DNA from: Candidatus Altimarinota bacterium
GTDB lineage: Bacteria > Patescibacteria > JAEDAM01 > BD1-5 > UBA2023
NCBI GenBank assembly: GCA_018457335.1
Contig: JAGYHI010000030.1
Coordinates: 1-11,303, forward strand
DNA length: 11,303 bases
Direction of reading: 5' to 3'
In this document: positions 1 to 5,897 of the stretch, piece by piece
How the letters are laid out: each line of letters begins with the position of its first letter
Position numbering within the stretch: the first letter of the stretch is position 1
The notes under the pieces: model-generated
Seen by the model: the letters and a program-made list of their open reading frames with translations, nothing else
What the model was told of the DNA's origin: nothing
The model's database searches: none
Position numbers and translations under genes: made by a program

Positions 1-1861
1 CAATTTTTGGCTCTTTTCCAGTTTCATGAAGCATTACATCACACATTTTTTTCTCTGCAAAATATGCAAAATCGTCAGCACTTTTAAACCGAGAAACATC
101 CTTGAGGATAGCAAAAATCCTATGATCGAGAGCCTTTTTGAGTCCTGGAATATGCTCTACAGCCGGCAATCCAACGGTCGAATATTTGACCACATATTGT
201 TTAGCTTTTTTGGAAATCGTAACAACAAGCACTCCTTGTGAAGAGATTTGCAGACGATCATGGAGTTCTTTTGGACCCGTATACCCCACCATACGACCGT
301 CAATTGTTTTCAAATCGTGTGACACATATTGATCAGTTTCCCGCATTTCATCTTTCGTAAATTCAAGAAGTTTTCCATTTCGCAAAATCGGTACTTTTTT
401 CTTGTTATACCCGAGTTCATAAGCATTTCTTGCATTTCCACGGAGCATATGTGGATATCCGTAAATTGGAATATAATACTCTGGTTTTATGAGAGAAATC
501 ATCTTTTTCGTGTCTTCTGATTTCGCGTGTCCTCCTGCATGAATTTCTGATTCTCGATAGTGGTGGATTTTCGCTCCCTGCTGAGAAATGAGATCAAAAA
601 GTTGCTGAACAGATCGCTCATTCCCTGGAATAACCGATGATGAAAAAATAATTGTATCAGTTGATTTCAAGGTAGTGTCTCGCGATTCTCCAGTAACAAT
701 TCGCATCAAAGCTGCATAGCGCTCTCCTTGTGCCCCAGTACAACAGATTGTCACCTGATCATCAGGGAGTTGTGCTGCATCTTGCATCGAAATAATCGTC
801 CCTGGTTTTGGGCGGACATATCCAAGTTTCATCGCAATTTCGATATAATTATTCATCGAACGACCCAGCAAGACAACTTTTCGGCCATACTTTTCAGAAG
901 TCGAGATAATAAGCATTACACGGTCAATAATCGATGAGAAAGTCGCAGTAATAACACGATTTTTCGCAGTTTTAAAAATTTCTTCCATAGAGTGAATAAC
1001 TTCTGATTCTGAAATCGAAGATCCAATCAAGTGTGCATTTGTAGAGTCAGAAAAAAGTCCTCGTACTCCGCGTTTTCCTAGATTTTCAAGCCAATCATAA
1101 TTCGTCGATGGACGATATGGAAGTGGATTGCTGTCAAATTTCCAGTCCCCAGTATGAACAAATCGTCCTACCGGCGTCTCAATGAGAAATCCGGCTGAGT
1201 CTGGAATCGAGTGGTCAACCACAAAAGGTGTCACTTGAAAGTGTTTTCCCATTTGAGAAGGCTCATATACTTTATATTCGTGGAGTTTTGTAAGCTCTGC
1301 TTTCATATCGCCCTGTTTGAGTTTGATAAGTTCATAAGCCATCGGCGTTGCATAAATCGGCACGTCTCGTCCGATTTGCTCCATCAGGAAAAATACTCCT
1401 CCGATATGATCAATATGCCCGTGCGTAATACAAACTCCAGTAATTTTTTTATTTTTACAATACGAAAGGTCTGGAATTGAAGCATTAATACCGAGCTGAT
1501 ATTGGTCAGCAAACTGGATTCCCATATCTACGATAATAAGTTCGTCTTCATATTCGAAACCCATACAGTTGAGTCCGACTTGTTCTACTCCTCCAAAAGG
1601 AATCACACGAAGGGTTCATTTTTCGAGTGGTCGCACTTTTTTTTCTGGTATATGAATATGTTTTGCGAGGGCTTGTGTCGGTGTCAAAAATGGAAATGAT
1701 TTTCGTGGTCGAAAACTATCTTGAAAAATAAAAGAATCCCCCGCCTGCAAATTTTGCCGAGGCGCTGGTTTTCTGTCATAGAAATTTCTGAAATTTCGTT
1801 TTTTTTGTCCACCGCTTTTTTGTGAAGCGCGTGATTTATTTGATTTATTTGAGTGTCTCAT
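1..1861 (-). CDS. rnj: Ribonuclease J (3' end beyond the window), one in-frame UGA=Gly
   Basis: This is a metallo-beta-lactamase/beta-CASP ribonuclease that degrades and processes RNA in the cytoplasm. It starts at an ATG (1859-1861) and 620 codons lie in the window. Residues 1-82 are a basic, low-complexity extension rich in K, R, S and Q. The catalytic fold begins at about residue 83 with LRVIPFGG. Metal motifs seen are HGHIDH (H147, H149, D151, H152), DHSIPDS (H217) and HTGD (D239). The beta-CASP part includes SSVIPGNERS and HAGGHA (H441). The usual PVHGE motif reads PIYGY, so the expected motif C His is Tyr467. The codon for residue 82 (1616-1618) is TGA; read as Gly it joins the extension to the catalytic domain, whereas the standard code would leave an 81-residue fragment. 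Length suggests only a few C-terminal residues are missing. Family identity is very likely; the Tyr substitution makes full activity less certain. Confidence 0.95.
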
Positions 1862-2172
1862 AAAAATTAGAAGTTAAAAAGTAAATTAGTAAATAGGATT
1901 TAAAGTTTGAGTTTGAGAATTGAGAGTTTTCTTTGAAAAATGAAAACCTGTACAAAATGGGGTTTGGGGGCAAATATTGCCAAGAGATTTTTTCCTTTAA
2001 AAATAGAAAAGAGAAAAAATCGATGAGCGGTGATGAAAATCAGTTATTAAAAGATAAAGCCCTTTGGCGAGTACAAGCGAGTTTATTTGACCCCAAGACT
2101 TTTGTTTCTTTTGGTCACAAAAGAAAGGAGGTATGAAGGTGAGGTTTTAGAGAAAGGAATTTTATTTATTGA

Positions 2173-2203
2173 CTGGATCCCCGGGTCAAGCCCGAGGATG
2201 ACA
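2173..2203 (+). repeat. Palindromic GGATCC..GATGACA repeat, copy 1
   Basis: The repeat opens with CTGGATCC and closes with GATGACA. Its arms ATCCCCGGG and CCCGAGGAT pair with one mismatch around a TCAAG loop. It is far GC-richer than the surrounding DNA. The same motif is a widespread dispersed intergenic repeat in unrelated bacteria (from memory), so it is probably a mobile or spreading hairpin element rather than part of a gene. Confidence 0.75.
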
Positions 2204-2232
2204 TAGAGTGTTTTTTCGAATCTTCCCCAAAC

Positions 2233-2262
2233 TGTCATCCCGGACCCCGATCCGGGATCTAG
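2233..2262 (-). repeat. Palindromic repeat, copy 2, inverted
   Basis: This copy is in the opposite orientation to copy 1, opening TGTCATCC and closing GATCTAG on the plus strand. The arms ATCCCGGA and TCCGGGAT are a perfect 8 bp inverted repeat around CCCCGA. Copies 1 and 2 therefore face each other across 29 bases and could also pair with each other. Confidence 0.75.
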
Positions 2263-2290
2263 TACAAGACTATGGAATACTTTTTTTGAA

Positions 2291-2315
2291 ATCCTGAATC
2301 AAGTTCAGAATGACA
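2291..2315 (+). repeat. Palindromic repeat, copy 3, degenerate and AT-richer
   Basis: The copy has the same layout as copy 1 (ATCC, loop TCAAG, ending ATGACA), with arms CTGAA and TTCAG. The GC content of the stem is reduced while pairing is kept, which suggests an older copy drifting towards the host composition. It ends about 10 bases from the stop codon of the RNase J-like gene. Confidence 0.65.
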
Positions 2316-2325
2316 AGTACTTATT

Positions 2326-3537
2326 TTAATATCTTGTTTTCGTATCGATAATTACTGGCATCACAATAGGTGTTCGTCCCGTCAAAACATAAGCATATTT
2401 TGTGATTTCCTTTTTGAGTTTTTGGACGAGTTGTCCGCGCTCGATATCTGGCTCGCTTGAGCGAATCTGCTCATAGCTCATACGAATTGCTTTGACAAGT
2501 TCTTTGTGAATACTCATTACTTCATGACGATGAACAAAACCACGAGAATCAATAAAAATATGCCCTTGAATCGTTTTTAAATTGACATCTTCTTGAAGGG
2601 TAAAAAGTACAACACCCCCTTGAGAAAGCAGTTCTCTATCCTTTAAAACATAGCCTGCCTGCACTCCGATAGAATTTGCATCGACATAAAAAGCATCAAA
2701 AGTGAACTTCATTTTTTGATTTTTTACACTTTTTCCGTCAAAAGTGATAATATCCCCCGCAACAAAATTTTGGTCATTTACCATAACTTCACCAGTAGAA
2801 GCGAAAGAAAAAGTGTATGTCGGCTCAAAAGTTTTCGCAGAAATATGCTCTGTCCCAGAATATGGATATGCAAAAATTTGCGAATTAAATTGGAGACAAA
2901 AGTACTTTGAATCTTTTGTGATACCAGAAGTAATTCCAGCTATTTTTTGAGATTCGTTTTCATTTCCAAGGATTTCAAAAAATCGACACTTTTCGAGAAT
3001 TTTTGCATCTTTTATATTATTGCGAATATATGCAATATTTTTACGAGTCGTATAAATATGCGGAAAATCAAGGACTGGAAGTGTGATTTCAAGGAGTTCA
3101 ATATTGATAATTTCTTCAAGAATAATCCACGCCTGAATTGAGTCTTTTTCTGAAAATGGCAGTCGCATATCCGGAAAAGATGGATAGGTTTTTCCAGAAA
3201 TCTCTATCTCTGAAAATCCCGTTCCGAGTAAAATTGTCGTATTTTCTTTCTTGATAAGAAAACTCGGATTTGTAAAATTTGCTGGTGCAGAAATACAGAT
3301 TTGTCGTACAATTTCTTTGTTGTCCTCTGCTATCAAAAAAGAGGGTTTCATATTTTTGAGGAGTTCTCGAAGCGAAGTTTCTGGATTTTGAATCGCACTA
3401 AAAGTAAGGTCTTGCTTTGCGAGTGGGACTGTTTTTTTTGTATTTGATTGGCGTGATGCAGAAAAATCAGTATCTGGAGTTTTTGCATTTTCTCCAAACT
3501 GAATATCATCACTTTCTTCAAAAAATGAAGCCGTCAT
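2326..3537 (-). CDS. Degenerate RNase J-like protein lacking metal ligands and beta-CASP domain
   Basis: The gene encodes 403 residues and ends in TAA. I chose the ATG at 3535-3537; an upstream TTG would add a hydrophobic leader in an AT-only stretch and is unlikely for a cytoplasmic family. Residues 1-75 look disordered. Residues 77-228 follow the RNase J metallo-beta-lactamase pattern in outline (IKKENTTILLGTGF, DSIQAWII, FPHIYTTR), but the HxHxDH position reads LEEIINIE, the next His motif reads TSGITKDS, and HTGD is replaced by AYPYSG. The roughly 200-residue beta-CASP domain is missing. Residues 240-400 match the RNase J C-terminal part well: GYVLKDRELLSQGG, IDSRGFVHRHE and TGRTPIVMPVI. 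This is probably a non-catalytic partner or regulator of RNase J. The family link is from motif recall, not from a search. Confidence 0.8.
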   Translation of the reverse strand: MTASFFEESDDIQFGENAKTPDTDFSASRQSNTKKTVPLAKQDLTFSAIQNPETSLRELLKNMKPSFLIAEDNKEIVRQICISAPANFTNPSFLIKKENTTILLGTGFSEIEISGKTYPSFPDMRLPFSEKDSIQAWIILEEIINIELLEITLPVLDFPHIYTTRKNIAYIRNNIKDAKILEKCRFFEILGNENESQKIAGITSGITKDSKYFCLQFNSQIFAYPYSGTEHISAKTFEPTYTFSFASTGEVMVNDQNFVAGDIITFDGKSVKNQKMKFTFDAFYVDANSIGVQAGYVLKDRELLSQGGVVLFTLQEDVNLKTIQGHIFIDSRGFVHRHEVMSIHKELVKAIRMSYEQIRSSEPDIERGQLVQKLKKEITKYAYVLTGRTPIVMPVIIDTKTRY

Positions 3538-3579
3538 AAATATAAGTAAAATAAAATATAAATACTTTGTTTTAAAGAT

Positions 3580-3608
3580 TTTACACAAAAAATAAGCACT
3601 TTTTTCAA
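3580..3608 (-). promoter_or_regulatory. Possible promoter for the RNase J-like gene
   Basis: On the minus strand TTGAAA (3603-3608) is separated by 17 bases from TGTAAA (3580-3585). The -10 is a weak match and the DNA is so AT-rich that chance matches are common. It lies about 45 bases before the chosen ATG. Confidence 0.3.
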
Positions 3609-3631
3609 AAAATATTTATTTGAAAAATAAA

Positions 3632-3737
3632 GAGGAAATTTTTAATAAAAAAATATGAACACTCACAAAAAATATCTTGGTACTTTTTTAAAAAAGTATT
3701 TTACTAAAAAAGATAAAAAATTGTGAAAAATTTCCTG
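3632..3737. repeat. Nested inverted repeat with a perfect 18-base palindrome at its centre
   Basis: Outer arms AGGAAATTTTT (3632-3642) and AAAAATTTCCT (3727-3737) are exact inverse complements. Near the middle, TACTTTTTTAAAAAAGTA (3681-3698) is a perfect palindrome. Shorter segments between them (CACAA/TTGTG and TATCTT/AAGATA) also partly pair. It lies in the spacer between the RNase J-like gene and the pilin operon. Function is unknown; a structured RNA, protein-binding site or cruciform are all possible, and AT-richness alone could give some of this symmetry. Confidence 0.45.
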
Positions 3738-3846
3738 AGGAATGTGAATAGCGGTTTATCGTGAAAAACCTTTTCAAAACAAACAAGTAGCCACAAAAAT
3801 ATATACTCTCAAACAGAGATTTGCAAGAGAGTATATATTTTTTTAA
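3655..3846 (+). CDS. Doubtful small basic protein, 63 aa, only open with UGA=Gly
   Basis: An ATG at 3655 opens a frame to TAA at 3844-3846 if three TGA codons are read as Gly. The product is basic (KKYFTKKDKK near residue 20, then MGIAVYREKPFQNKQ) and I do not recognise it. In favour: the second half has codon use similar to neighbours, and the frame ends just before the pilin operon. Against: three UGA codons in 63 is far above the density in the confident genes, there is no promoter or ribosome-binding site worth naming, and both the nested palindrome and the terminator stem lie inside the frame. It may be a chance frame in low-GC DNA. Confidence 0.3.
3795..3842. terminator. Strong bidirectional intrinsic terminator
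   Basis: Arms 3795-3810 (AAAAATATATACTCTC) and 3827-3842 are perfect 16 bp inverse complements around a 16-base loop. The outer stem is A/T, so either strand reads a T run after the GC-containing stem. On the minus strand it lies 45 bases after the last pilin stop codon and is the likely end of that operon. Confidence 0.8.
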
Positions 3847-3886
3847 GAAAAAAGCAAATAAAATTTTAAAATATAATGTAAATTAT

Positions 3887-4309
3887 TTATTGAGACGATG
3901 AGCCAAGTCCATATATAAAGTCCACAATAATACCAACAAGTGGGAAAGCTGTGATAAGAAGCACGAGCCCGATAAGTGAATAAATAGCGATATTTTTTGC
4001 GGTCGTGATTTTTGACTCGTCGCCGTATGCGATCGTATACATTATACCAGACATTACAAGAGCACCAATAGCGAAGAGTGCTCCATAAGCAATAAGTGTC
4101 TCTGCTACTCATTTTACATATATTTTTACACTCGTAATATCATCTCCTCCTTTATCTATCTTAACTGAACCGTCTGATTGACATTTTTTTAAAACATCTT
4201 TAATATCACTCCCACCTTGTGGAGAAACTACACAATCCTCAGGTCCAGCAAAAGCAAATTGAGCCCCGAAAAAAAGAAGTAAAAAAATTGATAGAATTTT
4301 CGTTTTCAT
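3887..4309 (-). CDS. T4SS_pilin/VirB2-like pilin, fourth of four, one UGA=Gly
   Basis: The gene encodes 140 residues, from ATG at 4307-4309 to TAA at 3887-3889. Residues 1-21 are a signal peptide ending AQFAFA. A mature N-terminal region of about 45 residues follows, with two Cys (PEDCVV and KKCQSD) that could form a disulfide after export. Two membrane segments lie at about 69-93 and 105-130, joined by a short charged loop (GDESKITTAKN). Residue 67 is encoded by TGA (4109-4111), just before the first membrane segment; standard-code reading would separate the signal peptide from the whole membrane part. Signal peptide, two helices and the GDE-K loop are the usual layout of small pilins of type IV secretion-like or conjugative pili. 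It is the last gene of the cluster and the longest of the four. The family call rests on architecture. Confidence 0.82.
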
Positions 4310-4329
4310 AATTTGTACAGATAAAAAAA

Positions 4330-4695
4330 TTAAAGTTGAAGTGTCGAGATAATAGAGATAATCGCGTAAGAAAGCAAAATGAAGATAATTGCTACGATAC
4401 TGTATACCACTCCTGTCCACGCCTGTTTCATTTTAGCTTCGTCACCATCAGCAGTGAAAAGCTCATAAGCAATCCAGAGTGCTGACCCCACGACAACTAC
4501 TGGCAAAACTGTGTAGAGTAAAAATTCTTGGATAAAACTCAAAAGACTTTCGACGGTTTTTTGTCCGCCATCAGAAGCTCAAACCTTTATACTTCCTTCT
4601 GGATTTATTACGCCTGTGATATCTTCTTTTTTTATCGCAAAAACTGACGATGTCAGACTTGCAAAGAGTGCAAAAAGGGCAAATAGAAATTTCAT
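4330..4695 (-). CDS. T4SS_pilin/VirB2-like pilin, third of four, one UGA=Gly
   Basis: The gene encodes 121 residues, from ATG at 4693-4695 to TAA at 4330-4332. A signal peptide covers residues 1-20 (ends SSVFA). Residue 39 is TGA (4579-4581), read as Gly between the signal peptide and the first membrane helix. Helices lie at about 56-77 (LPVVVVGSALWIAYE) and 97-118, with the loop ADGDEAKMKQAW between them. The loop resembles the DE-K-KKA loops of the neighbouring copies and of VirB2-like pilins. It begins 11 bases after the stop of the preceding pilin, so the two are surely co-transcribed. The exported region is short compared with the fourth copy. The family call rests on architecture and position in the cluster. 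Confidence 0.82.
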
Positions 4696-4706
4696 AATCA
4701 TTTTTT

Positions 4707-5090
4707 TTAAAAAATAAGAGATGTGGCTTCTGAAAAATCAAGCCGAGTGACAACATTTACAATCAAATAGGCACCAGCAGAAATTGCAAATCCAACAATA
4801 GCATAGATAGCAATTTTTTGGGCTTTTTTAAATTTGTCTTCTTGACCTACTGAGACAATCATCATAATTGCTGCGACTGTGATGGCAATAATCGACAAAA
4901 TCGCTGCAAATCCAATCATACTTGTAATAAAATTTGCAATTCATTCGCCTGGTTTTGATTCGTTAATTTTTGGTAATAATTTCGTCGGAGATTGTACATT
5001 AATAGTACTTCCAGTATCTGCATATACTTTTGAATCAAAAAATAATAAAAAAGTGAGATAAGAAACAAGTATATAAAATATTTTTTTCAT
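4707..5090 (-). CDS. T4SS_pilin/VirB2-like pilin, second of four, one UGA=Gly
   Basis: The gene encodes 127 residues, from ATG at 5088-5090 to TAA at 4707-4709. An in-frame ATG four codons upstream (MLSI) is possible, but MKKIF is a more typical export start. The signal peptide ends near residue 24 (KVYA). Residue 50 is TGA (4941-4943), read as Gly immediately before IANFITSMIGF, which opens the membrane part. Helices are at about 55-78 and 90-113, with the loop GQEDKFKKAQK between them, close to the GQSDMVGKAK loop of the first copy. It lies 29 bases after the first pilin stop. In the standard code the second half would appear as a spurious 70-residue protein starting at an internal ATG. Confidence 0.83.
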
Positions 5091-5119
5091 AATAGATAGC
5101 ATAAAAAGAAAATAATTTT

Positions 5120-5521
5120 TTAACCCCCAAAAAATGAGGCTATAATTTTGATGATGCTCCAAGAAAAGAAGGCCACAAGAATTGCTATGAGGTTCCATTT
5201 GATAATGACTTTTGCTTTACCAACCATATCTGACTGTCCAGCAGAAAAGATATAAAAATATCCTGCTATCAAGAGTGCAATACCGGCAAGAATCGGAATC
5301 GTAAAAAGGAGAATATCTGCAATATTTCCAAGTATCTGACGAAGAGCTTCTTCCCCTCCTGCTTTAATATTTTTTGTATTTCCTATCGGATCAATTGAGC
5401 TCACAGAAATCGTATAACTTTCAGAGTTAAAACTGTCATCTGCAAAAACTGACGCGGAAGCCCCTAGAAAAAAAGCGATACCAATCATCAAAATTCGAGA
5501 AAGTGTGTGAAAAATTTTCAT
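5120..5521 (-). CDS. T4SS_pilin/VirB2-like pilin, first of four
   Basis: The gene encodes 133 residues with no UGA, from ATG at 5519-5521 to TAA at 5120-5122. The signal peptide covers residues 1-27 (ends ASASVFA, then DD). An exported region contains AGGEEALRQILGNIAD, followed by helices at about 68-91 and 107-130. The loop SAGQSDMVGKAKVIIKW is the best family marker: small pilins of this group have an SAG-(D/E)-(K) loop between two helices. The pilin is probably inserted in the membrane through Sec and assembled into a pilus or secretion fibre. No T4SS ATPase or channel protein lies in the window. It leads the operon and is driven by the promoter at 5545-5573. Confidence 0.85.
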   Translation of the reverse strand: MKIFHTLSRILMIGIAFFLGASASVFADDSFNSESYTISVSSIDPIGNTKNIKAGGEEALRQILGNIADILLFTIPILAGIALLIAGYFYIFSAGQSDMVGKAKVIIKWNLIAILVAFFSWSIIKIIASFFGG

Positions 5522-5544
5522 ATATAAAATTAAAGTTCCCTCTT

Positions 5545-5573
5545 ATCATATCATATTTTTTACAAAAAAGCAA
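5545..5573 (-). promoter_or_regulatory. Sigma70-type promoter of the pilin operon
   Basis: On the minus strand TTGCTT (5568-5573) is followed after 17 bases by TATGAT (5545-5550). The leader is about 17-20 bases long and contains AGAGGGA, too far from the ATG (14 bases) for a normal ribosome-binding site. The -35 hexamer is identical to that before the methyltransferase gene. Confidence 0.65.
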
Positions 5574-5592
5574 ACAAAAAGTGCAAGATTAT

Positions 5593-5620
5593 TTGCAAAA
5601 AAGAATTTTTTTTCTATAAT
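5593..5620 (+). promoter_or_regulatory. Sigma70-type promoter of the secG operon
   Basis: TTGCAA (5593-5598) is followed after 16 bases by a consensus TATAAT (5615-5620). The ATG of secG is 28 bases after the -10. It is arranged back to back with the pilin promoter, the two -35 boxes being 19 bases apart, so a shared regulator could reach both. Confidence 0.7.
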
Positions 5621-5648
5621 AGGCTCATATTTTCACTATTTTATTATT

Positions 5649-5855
5649 ATGATTTATCTTATCAGCGGTATTTCTATCGCACTTATCACACTTATTATGC
5701 TCCAATCAAAAGGAAATGGACTCTCTATCGTCCCTGGGAGCGAAGATTTTGGAAAATTTGAAAAACGAGGTGCAGAAAAAGTGGTACACAATATTACTAT
5801 CGCTCTTATCGTAGCTTTTATTGCAGTTGCACTTTATATCTACCTTGTGCGATAG
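5649..5855 (+). CDS. secG: Preprotein translocase subunit SecG
   Basis: The gene encodes 68 residues and ends in TAG, the only TAG stop seen in the window. SecG is the small accessory subunit of the SecYEG channel that moves unfolded proteins across the cytoplasmic membrane. Helix 1 spans residues 1-18 (ISGISIALITLIMLQ). The conserved SecG loop follows: LQSKGNGLS, a shortened serine/glycine section, then FEKRGAEKVVHNIT. Helix 2 covers about 50-66. At 68 residues it is at the short end of the family, which usually adds a variable C-terminal tail. It is first in a plus-strand operon, 42 bases before the solute-binding protein gene. Its product would serve the exported proteins encoded around it. 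No Shine-Dalgarno sequence is visible; the ATG sits in a TTATTATT run. Confidence 0.87.
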   Translation: MIYLISGISIALITLIMLQSKGNGLSIVPGSEDFGKFEKRGAEKVVHNITIALIVAFIAVALYIYLVR

Positions 5856-5897
5856 TTTTTTCATTTCGAAAATACATTTCAATAATTTCAATCTATT

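Larger units (their letters stand above)
1862..2325. other. 464-base spacer between the two RNase J-like genes
   Basis: This spacer is bounded by the RNase J start and the stop of the upstream RNase J-like gene. Its right third holds three hairpin repeats, listed separately. Its left part has an open plus-strand frame from 1933 to 2262 if UGA is read as Gly. That frame contains the phrase KTFVSFGHKRKEV and then the translated first repeat (LDPRVKPEDD). It crosses three UGA codons in 109 and ends inside the second repeat, so I regard it as repeat-derived rather than a functional gene. I saw no convincing promoter for RNase J here; it may be transcribed from its own unrecognised promoter or by read-through from upstream. 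Confidence 0.6.

Noticed and set aside
138..1699. Plus-strand open frames opposite RNase J
   Set aside because: They are shadows of the minus-strand RNase J gene, have no family resemblance and are short and scattered.
3538..3588. Signal peptide on the RNase J-like protein from an upstream TTG start
   Set aside because: The 17 extra residues come from an AT-only stretch that codes for hydrophobic residues by composition. The ATG at 3537 gives a cytoplasmic protein, as expected for the family.
4571..4756. Basic 61-residue minus-strand frame over pilin 3
   Set aside because: It is out of frame with the signal peptide and membrane helices of pilin 3 and is very basic and low in complexity.
4941..5198. 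Longer pilin 2 beginning 36 codons upstream
   Set aside because: The extra segment overlaps the end of pilin 1 and would put a polar stretch before the signal peptide; MKKIF is the natural start.
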